This document shows, one piece after another, positions 36,392-45,077 of a stretch of DNA of 64,000 bases; position 1 is the stretch's first letter; each line of letters opens with the position of its first letter. The position numbers were made by a program, and so were the translations under genes. This stretch comes from Nocardioides zhouii (GTDB taxonomy: Bacteria > Actinomycetota > Actinomycetes > Propionibacteriales > Nocardioidaceae): assembly GCF_004137345.1 (NCBI RefSeq), contig NZ_SDWV01000005.1, positions 62,001-126,000 on the forward strand, written 5' to 3'. The notes beneath the pieces are model-generated. The model was not told the origin of the DNA, did no database searches, and saw nothing but the letters and a program-made list of their open reading frames with translations.

Positions 36392-36844
36392 TCACCCCTG
36401 GGGCGGGACGAGGCGTACGACGGCCTGCCGGACCACGTCGGGGATCGGCGTGACGGGCCTCGAGCCCGCGCCGTGGGTGTTGTCGACGTAGACGTGGACG
36501 AAGCGCCCCTCGGCCGCCGCGTCCTCGGACGCGCCCTGGAACAGGCCGATGCGGTAGACGATCGAGCTCGTGCCGACCTTGTCGACGACGAGTCCCATCT
36601 CGATCGGCTCCGGGAAGCCGATCTCGCGGAAGTAGCGGCACCCGGTCTCGGCGACGACCCCGATCTGCGGCAGCGCGCGTACGTCGACGCCGGTCGCGTC
36701 GTAGAGGTAGGCGTTGACCGCGGTGTCGAACAGCTCGTAGTAGGTCGCGTTGTTGAGGTGGCCGTAGGCGTCGTCGTCGCGCCAGCGCGTGGTGGCGGTG
36801 CGCCACGCGATGTAGTCGGCCTTCGTGGGGACGTCCTGCGGCAC
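36392..36844 (-). CDS. acyl-CoA thioesterase (4HBT hot-dog fold)
   Basis: The 150-residue protein has the hot-dog fold signature TRWRDDDAYGHLNNATYYELFDTAVN, with the Asp-x-x-Gly-His-x-x-Asn motif of 4-hydroxybenzoyl-CoA thioesterase/YbgC-type enzymes. IGFPEPIEMGLVVDKVGTSSIVY follows. They hydrolyse acyl-CoA thioesters. The start is GTG at 36844, which shares its first base with the TAG stop of smc, so translation is coupled to smc. The link is probably positional rather than functional. Confidence 0.9.
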   Translation of the reverse strand: MPQDVPTKADYIAWRTATTRWRDDDAYGHLNNATYYELFDTAVNAYLYDATGVDVRALPQIGVVAETGCRYFREIGFPEPIEMGLVVDKVGTSSIVYRIGLFQGASEDAAAEGRFVHVYVDNTHGAGSRPVTPIPDVVRQAVVRLVPPQG

Positions 36845-39800
36845 TACGCGGACTCCGCGTCGCGGAGGCGCTGGCTGATCACGGCCGAGACGCCGTCGCC
36901 GCGCATCGTGACGCCGTAGAGCGCGTCGCCGACCTCCATCGTGCGCTTCTGGTGGGTGATGACGAGGAGCTGGGAGTTCTCGCGCAACTCCTCGTAGATC
37001 TCCAGCAGACGGCCGAGGTTGGTGTCGTCGAGCGCGGCCTCGACCTCGTCGAGGATGTAGAACGGCGACGGCCGGGCCTTGAAGAGCGCGACTAGGAAGC
37101 AGACCGCGACCAGCGACCGCTCGCCACCGGAGAGCAGCGAGAGTCGCTTGACCTTCTTGCCGGCCGGTCGCGCCTCGACCTCGATGCCGGTGTTGAGCAT
37201 GTCTCCCGGATCGGTCAGCACGAGGCGGCCCTCACCGCCGGGGAAGAGCCGCGCGAAGGTCTGGTCGAAGGCCTTCTCCACATCGGCGTACGCCTCGGTG
37301 AAGACCTGCTCGACGCGGGCGTCGACCTCACGGACGATGTCGAGGAGGTCCTTGCGGGTGCGGCGGAGGTCCTCGAGCTGCTCGGTGAGGAACTTGTGCC
37401 GCTCCTCCATCGCGGAGAACTCCTCGAGGGCGAGCGGGTTGACCCGGCCCAGCATCGAGAGGGACCGCTCGGCGCTGCGGAGGCGCTTGACCTGCTCCTC
37501 GCGCACGAACGCCGCGGGCTCGGGGGCCTCCTCGCCCTCGGGCACCTCGCCGCTGAACGGGATGAGCGTGGTCGGGCCGTAGTCGTTGACGAGCCCGTCG
37601 GGGTCGAGCCCGAGCTCCTCGAGCGCCCGCTCCTGGAGCTGGTCGATGCGCATCTTCTGCTGGGTGCGGGCCATCTCGTCGCGGTGCACCGAGCTGACCA
37701 GCTCGTCGTGCTCGCGGCCGAGGTCGCGCAGCGACGTGCGCACTGCCATCAGCTCCTGCTCGCTCCCCTGGCGGGACTCCTCGACTGCGGCCCGCTCGTC
37801 GGCCGCGAGCATCACGGAGCGCTCGAGCTCGTGGAGGACGACTCGGACGGCAACGGAGACGGCCTGTGCCGCCCGGCCCTCGCGGACCAGTCGCTCGCGT
37901 CGCTCGGCGGCGCGGGCGCGCGAGTCGCGTTCGGCCTGCGCGGCGCGCAGCAGCGAGTCGGCGCGACCGTGCAGGGCGCGGGCCCGCTCCTCGGCCGTAC
38001 GCAGCGCCAGCCGCGCATCCATCTCGTGCTGTCGGGCCTCGCGGGCCGCCTCGGCGAGCCGCTCGCGCTCGGAGGTGTCGGGCTCCTCGTCGGTGACGTC
38101 CTGGGCCGCGGCAAGGCGCGCCTCGAGGTCGGCGAGCCCGGCGAGGGCGGCCTCGCGGGCCTCCTGGGCCGTGGTGATCGCGCGCTCGAGGCGGTCGGCC
38201 TCACCCTTGGCGGCGCGGGCCTGCGAGCCGTACTGCCCGAGCTCCTCGGCCACCGCGGCCAGCGTCGCGTCGGACTCGTGGAGCTTGGCGAGCGCGACGT
38301 CGACCCGCTTGAGGGTGTCGTGGCGCGTCGCCTCCAGCCCGGAGATCTCGAACCCGAGCCGTTCGGTCCTCGCGGTCGCCTCGGTCAGCTGGGTCGACGC
38401 CTCGTCGACGGCGGCCTGGATCTCGATGAGGCTGGGCTGGCTGCTGGAGCCGCCGGCCGCGAAGTGCGAGCCGAGCAGGTCGCCCTCGCGGGTCACCGCG
38501 ACGACGTCGGACAGGTCGGCGACCAGGCGCCGGGCCGCCGGGAGGTCCTCGACGACGGCAACCTGGTGCAGGAGCCGCTCCAGCGCGGGTCGTACGTCGT
38601 CGGGCGCGGACACCACGTCGGCGGCGTACGTCGCTCCGTCCGGCAGCTGCGGCCAGTCGCGGGGGCTGGACGGGGCGCCGCCGAGCAGGAGCCCGGCGCG
38701 GCCGAGGTCGTCGTCCTTGAGGTGGCGGATCGCCTCGATCGCGGCGCCGGAGTCGGTGACGACCACGGCATCGGCGGCGGTGCCGAGTGCGGCGGCGACG
38801 GCGGTCTCGTAGCCCTGCTCGACATCGAGGAGGGCGGCGACCGACCCGAGCAGCCCGCCGACCGTGTCGGTGGCCGCGAGCAGCGCGCCCGCGCCGTCCT
38901 TGCGGTTGAGGCCGATCTCCAGGGCATCGCGGCGGGCCACGAGCCCGGCCCGCTCGCGGTCGGCCTGCTGGGCGTCGTCGCGGGCCCTGGCCAGCTGCTC
39001 CTCGACCTCGTCGAGGGCGGCGACGGCCTCCTCGTGCTCGGAGTCGAGGCCCTCCTCGCCGGCGTCGAGGCCGGCGACCCGGGTCTCGAGGGCGGTGAAG
39101 TCGCGCTGGGCGCGGTCGGCGCGGGTGGCGGCGTCCTCGCGGGCATCGGTGAGGCGCTGGATCTCGGCGTCGGCGGCCTCGGCGCGCGACGTCAGCGCGT
39201 TGACCTGTCCGGTGAGGCGGGCCAGGCCCTCGCGCCGGTCGGCGGCGGCGCGCTGGAGTCCGGCGATCCGCTTCTCCTCCTGGGCCGAGGCCTCCTCGGC
39301 CGCGCGCTTGGCGACCACGGTGGCGTCGAGGGTCCTGCGCTGCTCCTCGACCTGGGCCGCGATCTCGGCCTCCTGCTGGCGGACGCGCTCGGCCTGGGCC
39401 TCGAGGTCGTCGGGGTCGCGACCGGAGTCGACCGTGTCGCCCTCGGCGGCCCCGGCGGCGTTGCGGATGCGCTCGTCGGCCAGCGACGCGGTACCGCGCA
39501 GCCGCTCCTTGAGCCCGGACAGCGCGAACCACGTCTCCTGCGCCGCGGCCAGGCGCGGCAGGTCGTTCCTCAGCGCGGCCTCGAGGCGGGACTCCTTCTC
39601 GCGACCGGCCGTGGTCGCGGCCTCGACCTCCTGGCGGCGCTCGAGCAGGACGGTCTCGTCGGCGAGCTCCGACTCGAGCGCGGTGCGCGCGGTGACGAGG
39701 TCGTCGGCGAGCAGCCGGGCGCGGGCGTCGCGCACGTCGGCCTGCACGGTCTGCGCCTGCCGGGCGACCTCGGCCTGCCGGCCGAGCGGCTTGAGCTGGC

Positions 39801-40398
39801 GCCGGATCTCGGAGAGCAGGTCGGCCAGCCGGGTCAGGTTGCCGTCGGTGGCGTCGAGCTTGCGGAGCGCCTTCTCCTTGCGCTTGCGGTGCTTGAGGAC
39901 ACCGGCCGCCTCCTCGATGAAGCCGCGTCGGTCCTCCGGGGTCGCGTGCAGGATCGAGTCGAGCTGGCCCTGCCCGACGATGACGTGCATCTCGCGGCCG
40001 ATGCCGGAGTCACTGAGCAGCTCCTGGACGTCGAGCAGCCGGCAGGACTGGGAGTTGATGGCGTACTCCGAGCCGCCGTTGCGGAACATCGTGCGGCTGA
40101 TCGTGACCTCGGCGTAGTCGATCGGCAGCGCACCGTCGGAGTTGTCGATCGTCAGCTGCACCTCGGCGCGACCGAGGGGCGGGCGGCCGGACGTACCGGC
40201 GAAGATGACGTCCTCCATCTTGCCGCCGCGCAGGCTCTTCGCGCCCTGCTCGCCCATCACCCAGGCGAGGGCGTCGACGACGTTGGACTTGCCGGAGCCG
40301 TTGGGCCCGACGATGCAGGTGATGCCCGGCTCGAGCTGCAAGGTCGTCGAGGACGCGAAGGACTTGAACCCCTTGAGGGTCAGGCTCTTCAGGTACAA
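36844..40398 (-). CDS. smc: chromosome segregation protein SMC
   Basis: SMC forms a ring-shaped condensin with ScpAB and organises the chromosome. The 1184-residue product has the N-terminal Walker A GPNGSGKSNVVDALAWVMG (32-50), long coiled-coil arms (about 170-490 and 660-1000), a hinge (about 500-650, with AVAAALGTAADAVVV) and the C-terminal signature LSGGERSLVAVCFLVAL, followed by the Walker B FYILDEVEAALDD. The start codon is TTG at 40398, with GAGGAG six nucleotides upstream. Length is standard. In mycobacteria smc lies near ftsY too; here an accessory block separates it from mutM. Confidence 0.96.
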   Translation of the reverse strand: MYLKSLTLKGFKSFASSTTLQLEPGITCIVGPNGSGKSNVVDALAWVMGEQGAKSLRGGKMEDVIFAGTSGRPPLGRAEVQLTIDNSDGALPIDYAEVTISRTMFRNGGSEYAINSQSCRLLDVQELLSDSGIGREMHVIVGQGQLDSILHATPEDRRGFIEEAAGVLKHRKRKEKALRKLDATDGNLTRLADLLSEIRRQLKPLGRQAEVARQAQTVQADVRDARARLLADDLVTARTALESELADETVLLERRQEVEAATTAGREKESRLEAALRNDLPRLAAAQETWFALSGLKERLRGTASLADERIRNAAGAAEGDTVDSGRDPDDLEAQAERVRQQEAEIAAQVEEQRRTLDATVVAKRAAEEASAQEEKRIAGLQRAAADRREGLARLTGQVNALTSRAEAADAEIQRLTDAREDAATRADRAQRDFTALETRVAGLDAGEEGLDSEHEEAVAALDEVEEQLARARDDAQQADRERAGLVARRDALEIGLNRKDGAGALLAATDTVGGLLGSVAALLDVEQGYETAVAAALGTAADAVVVTDSGAAIEAIRHLKDDDLGRAGLLLGGAPSSPRDWPQLPDGATYAADVVSAPDDVRPALERLLHQVAVVEDLPAARRLVADLSDVVAVTREGDLLGSHFAAGGSSSQPSLIEIQAAVDEASTQLTEATARTERLGFEISGLEATRHDTLKRVDVALAKLHESDATLAAVAEELGQYGSQARAAKGEADRLERAITTAQEAREAALAGLADLEARLAAAQDVTDEEPDTSERERLAEAAREARQHEMDARLALRTAEERARALHGRADSLLRAAQAERDSRARAAERRERLVREGRAAQAVSVAVRVVLHELERSVMLAADERAAVEESRQGSEQELMAVRTSLRDLGREHDELVSSVHRDEMARTQQKMRIDQLQERALEELGLDPDGLVNDYGPTTLIPFSGEVPEGEEAPEPAAFVREEQVKRLRSAERSLSMLGRVNPLALEEFSAMEERHKFLTEQLEDLRRTRKDLLDIVREVDARVEQVFTEAYADVEKAFDQTFARLFPGGEGRLVLTDPGDMLNTGIEVEARPAGKKVKRLSLLSGGERSLVAVCFLVALFKARPSPFYILDEVEAALDDTNLGRLLEIYEELRENSQLLVITHQKRTMEVGDALYGVTMRGDGVSAVISQRLRDAESA

Positions 40399-40541
40399 CG
40401 CGGGCTCCTCGACGGATCAGGACATGGACACTGAAGACTGGGGAAGCTCAGCGCCGCTCACCCTACGACACCGGCAGCCGCTGGGGTCGCTCCCGTCACG
40501 CCGGGCCGGGCCGGCGGGTCGAACGGCTGGCCCGACCGCCG

Positions 40542-42065
40542 TCAGGCGCGCCGACGGCGGCGGTGCAGCAGCAGCGCGACGACGGCGCTGCCACCGACGA
40601 CCACGCCGGAGGCGACGGCCGGACTCGTGCCGACCGCCACCGACGGGACCGTGCCGAGGCCGTCGCCGGGCACGTCGACGACGTACACGTCCAGGCCGCG
40701 CACTAGGTCGACCGAGTAGACGATGTTGGTCCGTTTCGCGGTCGCGATGCCCTTGCTGTTGTAGACCGGCGCCCACATCGAGTCCCAGACCTCAGAGGCG
40801 CCCCACGACGCGTAGCCGTGGCTCACCGGCGCGGTCGGGTCGGTGACGTCGATGAGCTGGGTGCCGCCGCCGTAGAAGCCGACCGCCACGATGCCGCTGG
40901 GGTGGTAGTCGAACCAGTGCGAGGAGCAGAACGTCCCGACCGGGATCGGGTGGGTGCCGAGGTCGGCGAGCTCGACCTTCGCGAGCGGGACGATCGAGCC
41001 GTCCGAGCCGTCGAGGCGCTTCACGTGCCAGGTCTGGAACGACCCGGCGGTCGAGCAGTCGGGGTCCTCGTAGTCCTCCTCGGTGACGAGCAGGATGTTG
41101 CCGTTCGCGAGTGACGGGGGCGCGTCGGCGCGAAACGCTTTCGCGTTGGGGCGGTAGCTGTTGTGGTGGATGAAGTCGTTGTAGTGGTTGACCGAACCCT
41201 CACGCGCCGAGTCGCCCGCTGCGCCGGTGTTGGCGACCTCGCGCGGGTGCAGCGGGTCGCTCACGTCGTAGATGTACGACCCGCCCGCACCCGTGTGCGT
41301 GGCGTAGCCGGCCTCGTCGACGTTCCACTTGTGGCCGCCCCAGCCCACGGCGTCGGAGCGGAACGGCTGGGTGCCGGACGTGGCCGGGTCGCTGTCGACC
41401 TCGACCGGGTGGTCGAGGTCGGTGAGGTCGAAGACGGAGAAGCTGCCCTGTCCGGGGACCTCCGAGTCGTCCCCTGCGGAGTAGGCGTAGCGGCAGTCGG
41501 TGCCGTCGATGCAGGTCACCGTGTGGGTGCTGGTGGTCGCCGCCACGCGGGAGCGTACGTGCGGCGAGGTCGGGTCGCTGACGTCGACGATCACCAGCTC
41601 GTAGTCGCCGGTCGCGGGGGTGTTGACGTGCTCCAGGTCGTCGGGCGACGCCTGGTAGAGGTCGACGCCGATCATCGCGAAACGGTCGGTGCGGGTGCGC
41701 GACACGTTGCGCTCACCGCAGTTCATCGCCTCGTTCTCGAACTGCGCGCTCGGCATCGAGCCGACCTTGCGGGGCGACACCGGGTTGCTGACGTCGTAGA
41801 CGGTGACGTCGCTGAGCCCCGACATCACGAAGTACGGCGCCGAGTGCAGGAAGCAGCCCGAGACCCCGGCGCTGCCCGGCCGGGCGGCGGCGAGCCGGAC
41901 GTTGGGCGAGGCGACGAACGGCACCGTCAACCCGGCGTCGTACATCTGGGAGAGCCGCTCGGCCCGGTCACGGTCGCCATGCGCGTGGGCGGCGCCACCG
42001 AGGGTGACGGGGGCCAGGGCCAGGATGCCCACGGTGAGGATCCGGGCGGGGGTGGCGAGTCGCAT
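40542..42065 (-). CDS. exported LVIVD-repeat protein with C-terminal anchor
   Basis: The 507-residue product has an N-terminal signal peptide (VGILALAPVTLGGAAHA) and repeated LVIVD-type blades: VTVYDVSNPVSPRKVGS, LVIVDVSDPTSPHVRS, FSVFDLTDLDHPVEV and YIYDVSDPLHPREV. Such repeats build a beta-propeller. A C-terminal hydrophobic helix (about 480-500) with a terminal HRRRRRA is a membrane anchor. It has no catalytic motif I can point to. HHNSYRPN and CSSHWFDYHPSGI hint at a surface or metal site. Function is unknown; an extracellular binding protein is plausible. Confidence 0.8.
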   Translation of the reverse strand: MRLATPARILTVGILALAPVTLGGAAHAHGDRDRAERLSQMYDAGLTVPFVASPNVRLAAARPGSAGVSGCFLHSAPYFVMSGLSDVTVYDVSNPVSPRKVGSMPSAQFENEAMNCGERNVSRTRTDRFAMIGVDLYQASPDDLEHVNTPATGDYELVIVDVSDPTSPHVRSRVAATTSTHTVTCIDGTDCRYAYSAGDDSEVPGQGSFSVFDLTDLDHPVEVDSDPATSGTQPFRSDAVGWGGHKWNVDEAGYATHTGAGGSYIYDVSDPLHPREVANTGAAGDSAREGSVNHYNDFIHHNSYRPNAKAFRADAPPSLANGNILLVTEEDYEDPDCSTAGSFQTWHVKRLDGSDGSIVPLAKVELADLGTHPIPVGTFCSSHWFDYHPSGIVAVGFYGGGTQLIDVTDPTAPVSHGYASWGASEVWDSMWAPVYNSKGIATAKRTNIVYSVDLVRGLDVYVVDVPGDGLGTVPSVAVGTSPAVASGVVVGGSAVVALLLHRRRRRA

Positions 42066-42095
42066 GCATGGCTCAACGAGCCGGTGCGACGACGG

Positions 42096-42569
42096 TTACA
42101 GCTCGCGCTTCATCTGCTGCGCGGTGACGGTGTAGCCGGACGTCTCGTAGAGCCGGATCGCGGTGGGGTTGTCGCCGAAGACGTTGAGCGTCATCGATGA
42201 CGCACCCAGCTCGCGAGCGGAGTCGTGCAGGGCGTCCAGCAGGCCACGCCCGAGCCCCTCTCCTCGACGACCGGAGTCGACCCGGATGTCGAAGATCCAG
42301 GCCGAGACGCCCGACGCGCGCTGCCGCAGCTCGAACCAGCCGATGCCGACGGCGTCGTCGCCCACCTCGCCGGTGAACAGGTGCATGCCGTTGCTGGCGA
42401 GCCCGTCGGGCAGGAGCTCCGCGAACTCCCCGGCGGACTGCGCGGTGGCGGACGCGGCGTCCAGGTCGCGCGATGTCGCGATCTCCGTGGCGTACTCACG
42501 CTCGGACCGCTCGCGCCAGACGACGTACTCCTCCTCGGTCATCGGGCGTAGCCGCACCACCTCAGGCAC
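42096..42569 (-). CDS. GNAT-family N-acetyltransferase
   Basis: The 157-residue protein has a GNAT fold with DIRVDSGRRGEGLGRGLLDAL, the Arg/Gln-x-x-Gly-x-Gly/Ala-type acetyl-CoA loop, and VFGDNPTAIRLYETSGY near the end. The start is GTG at 42569 (an in-frame ATG is at 42542), overlapping the class V aminotransferase gene by 8 bp. This implies translation coupling. Substrate unknown; in context it may act on a product of the neighbouring glycolate/glyoxylate genes, but no residue supports that. Confidence 0.85.
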   Translation of the reverse strand: MPEVVRLRPMTEEEYVVWRERSEREYATEIATSRDLDAASATAQSAGEFAELLPDGLASNGMHLFTGEVGDDAVGIGWFELRQRASGVSAWIFDIRVDSGRRGEGLGRGLLDALHDSARELGASSMTLNVFGDNPTAIRLYETSGYTVTAQQMKREL

Positions 42570-43656
42570 GACCGAGGACGTCCTTCAGCGCGGCGAGGAC
42601 GAGCAGCACGGCGTCGGGGCGGGCGTTGCGGCCCATCAGCCCGATGCGCCAGACCGTGGCGGCGTACGCCTCGGCGCCGGCACCGATCTCGATGTCGTAC
42701 GACTCCAGCAGCTCCTTGCGGACAGCGGCCGAGTCGACGCCGTCCGGCACCTTGACGGTCGTCAGCTCCGGGAGCCTGCTCCCCTCGGCCGCGAAGAGCT
42801 CGAGGCCCAGGTCCTCCAGGCCCGCCTGCAGCGCGTCGCCGGCGGCCTGGTGGCGCGCCCAGACGGCGTCCAGTCCCTCGTCGAGCACCCGGGTCAGGCC
42901 GGCGTGGAGGCTGGCGACCATCGCGGTGGGAGCGGTGTGGTGGTAGGTCCGCTGGCCGCCGGTGACGCCGGCCTCGCCGACGTAGCCGCCGAGCATCCCG
43001 AGGTCGAGGTACCACGACCGCGGCTTCTCGACGCGGCGCTCGAAGGCGCGGTCGTTGATGGTGAAGGGAGCGAGCCCGGGCGCGACGCCGAGGCACTTCT
43101 GGGTGCCGGCATAGCCGATGTCGACGCCCCAGTCGTCGGCGCGCAGCTCAATCCCGGCGATCGAGGTGACGGCGTCGGTGAGCAGCAGGGCGTCGCCCTT
43201 GCCGGCACCGAGCGCGGCGATGTCGGAGCGGACGCCCGTCGAGGTCTCGGCGTGCACCGCGGCGATGATGGCCGGCGAGTCGTGGGCGGCCAGGACGCGG
43301 TCGACGTCGACCGGCTGCCCCCACTCGTGCTCGACCGCGACCACCTCGGCGCCGCAGCGCGCGGCGACGTCGGTCATCCGCTGGCCGAAGAGGCCGTTGA
43401 CCGCCACGACCACGACGTCGCCGGGGTGCACAGTGTTGACGAAGGCCGCCTCCATGCCCGCCGACCCGGTCGCGCTCAGCGGGAGGGTGCGGGTGTTGGT
43501 CGTGCCCCACACCGTGCGGAGCATCTCGCAGGTCTCGTCCATGATCCGCAGGAACTCGGGATCGAGGTGGCCGAGGAGCGGCTCCGCGAGGGCGCGGGTG
43601 GCCTCGGGATAGGGGTTGGACGGACCGGGACCGAAGAGGTGGCGCTCGCGGATCAT
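42562..43656 (-). CDS. class V aminotransferase (alanine/serine-glyoxylate aminotransferase family)
   Basis: The 364-residue PLP enzyme starts LFGPGPSNPYPEATRALAEP, typical of the serine/alanine-glyoxylate aminotransferase group, and has LPLSATGSAGMEAAFVNTVHPGD, LLLTDAVTSIAGIELRADDWG and the PLP lysine in GTQKCLGVAPG. Family members convert glyoxylate to glycine using alanine or serine. The FAD-linked oxidase gene just upstream could make glyoxylate from glycolate, which supports this reading. A TAGGTT box lies 7 nt before the ATG, so the gene also has its own promoter. Confidence 0.9.
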   Translation of the reverse strand: MIRERHLFGPGPSNPYPEATRALAEPLLGHLDPEFLRIMDETCEMLRTVWGTTNTRTLPLSATGSAGMEAAFVNTVHPGDVVVVAVNGLFGQRMTDVAARCGAEVVAVEHEWGQPVDVDRVLAAHDSPAIIAAVHAETSTGVRSDIAALGAGKGDALLLTDAVTSIAGIELRADDWGVDIGYAGTQKCLGVAPGLAPFTINDRAFERRVEKPRSWYLDLGMLGGYVGEAGVTGGQRTYHHTAPTAMVASLHAGLTRVLDEGLDAVWARHQAAGDALQAGLEDLGLELFAAEGSRLPELTTVKVPDGVDSAAVRKELLESYDIEIGAGAEAYAATVWRIGLMGRNARPDAVLLVLAALKDVLGRA

Positions 43657-43663
43657 GACGTCG

Positions 43664-43669
43664 AACCTA
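43664..43669 (-). promoter_or_regulatory. -10 box of a probable leaderless promoter (class V aminotransferase)
   Basis: TAGGTT on the minus strand, 7 nt before the ATG at 43656, in the 28-bp gap after the oxidase gene. Confidence 0.5.
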
Positions 43670-43684
43670 ACGAACCGGGGCCGG

Positions 43685-45046
43685 TCACAGCACCGCCCCC
43701 GGGTTGAGGATCCCGTCCGGGTCGAGCGCGTCCTTGATCTTCCGGGTCAGCACCATCACGTCCGCGCCGAGCTGGTCGGGCAATGCGGCCTTCTTCGTGC
43801 GACCGACCCCGTGCTCCCCCGTGATGGTGCCGCCGAGACGGATCGCGGCCTGCAGGATGTCGTCGAAGGCTGCCCGCGCGCGACGCTCGGAGTCCGCGTC
43901 ACCGGGCGTGTAGACGATGATCGGGTGGGTGTTGCCGTCTCCTGCGTGGGCCACGGTGGGGATCTCCACGTCGTGCCGCTCGGCGATCTCCGCGACCGCG
44001 GCCAGCAGGTCGGGCAGCAGCGGCACGGCCGCCCCGACGTCCTCCAGCAGCAGCGCGCCGCGTGCCTCGACCGCCGGGAACGCCGCCCGTCGCGCGGCGA
44101 CGAACAGCTCGCCCTCCTCCGGGTCGTCGGTCACCACGATCTCGGTGGCGCCGGCCGCCTCGCACGCCGCCTCGACCGTCGCGATCTCCGCGGTCCGCGC
44201 GTCGCCGGGTGCGTCGGACTGCACGACCAGGAGCGCGCCGGCGGACCGGTCGAGGCCGCGCGGTGCGAAGTCCTCGACGGCGTTGATGGTGGCCCGGTCC
44301 ATCAGCTCCATCATCGACGGTCGCAGCGTGCGGCGTACGGCGACGACGGCCTCGGCCGCGGCCACGACCGAGGCGAACGACGCCACGAGCGTCGCCGCTG
44401 GGAGCGGCATCGGGACGAGCCGGAGGATCGCCCGCGTGACGATCCCCAGCGTCCCCTCCGACCCGACGAACAGCTTGACCAGCGAGAGCCCGGCGACGTC
44501 CTTGATCCGCTTGCCGCCGAGGGTGACGAGCGTGCCGTCGGCGAGCACCACGTCGAGGCCGAGGACGTAGTCGGTGGTCACGCCGTACTTCACGCAGCAC
44601 AGCCCGCCGGCGTTGGTGGCGACGTTGCCGCCGATCGAGCAGATCTCGTACGACGACGGGTCGGGCGGGTACCAGAGGCCGTGCTCGCGTGAGGCGACCT
44701 TGACCTCGGCGTTGAAGGCGCCCGGCTCGACCACGGCCACCTGGCAGTCGGCGTCGATCTCGATCGCCCGCATCCGCTCGAGGCTCAGCACGATCCCGCC
44801 GTCGACCGCGCTCGCCCCGCCGGAGAGGCCGGACCCGGCTCCGCGCGGCACGACCGGCACGCCGTACGACGCCGCCCACCGCACCGCCGTCTGCACCTGG
44901 CCGGCGTCCTCGGCGCGCACGACGGCGACCGGGGTGCCGGCGCCGGTGTCGCGCGACCAGTCGTAGCGGTAGTTCTCCAGCGTCGCCGGATCGGTCACGA
45001 CCACGCCGTCGGGCAGGGACTCCACGAGCTCGGTGAGGGCTTCCAT
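43685..45046 (-). CDS. FAD-linked oxidase, glycolate oxidase GlcD-like
   Basis: The 453-residue product has the PCMH FAD domain (VPVVPRGAGSGLSGGASAVDGGIVLSL and ICSIGGNVATNAGGLCCVKYG) and the C-terminal FAD-linked oxidase domain ending GTITGEHGVGRTKKAALPDQLG and DPDGILNPGAVL. These are diagnostic of the GlcD/D-lactate dehydrogenase family, which oxidises 2-hydroxyacids such as glycolate or D-lactate. GlcE and GlcF partners are absent here, so it may use another electron acceptor. ATG at 45046 is chosen. It lies 28 bp upstream of the glyoxylate aminotransferase gene, which favours glycolate as substrate. Confidence 0.88.
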   Translation of the reverse strand: MEALTELVESLPDGVVVTDPATLENYRYDWSRDTGAGTPVAVVRAEDAGQVQTAVRWAASYGVPVVPRGAGSGLSGGASAVDGGIVLSLERMRAIEIDADCQVAVVEPGAFNAEVKVASREHGLWYPPDPSSYEICSIGGNVATNAGGLCCVKYGVTTDYVLGLDVVLADGTLVTLGGKRIKDVAGLSLVKLFVGSEGTLGIVTRAILRLVPMPLPAATLVASFASVVAAAEAVVAVRRTLRPSMMELMDRATINAVEDFAPRGLDRSAGALLVVQSDAPGDARTAEIATVEAACEAAGATEIVVTDDPEEGELFVAARRAAFPAVEARGALLLEDVGAAVPLLPDLLAAVAEIAERHDVEIPTVAHAGDGNTHPIIVYTPGDADSERRARAAFDDILQAAIRLGGTITGEHGVGRTKKAALPDQLGADVMVLTRKIKDALDPDGILNPGAVL

Positions 45047-45077
45047 CCGCCCATCGAACCACCTGCGCGGTGGCGAC

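Noticed and set aside
37396..40434. 1012-aa ORF antisense to smc
   Set aside because: GC-rich codon bias creates long open antisense frames; the smc motifs on the other strand are decisive.
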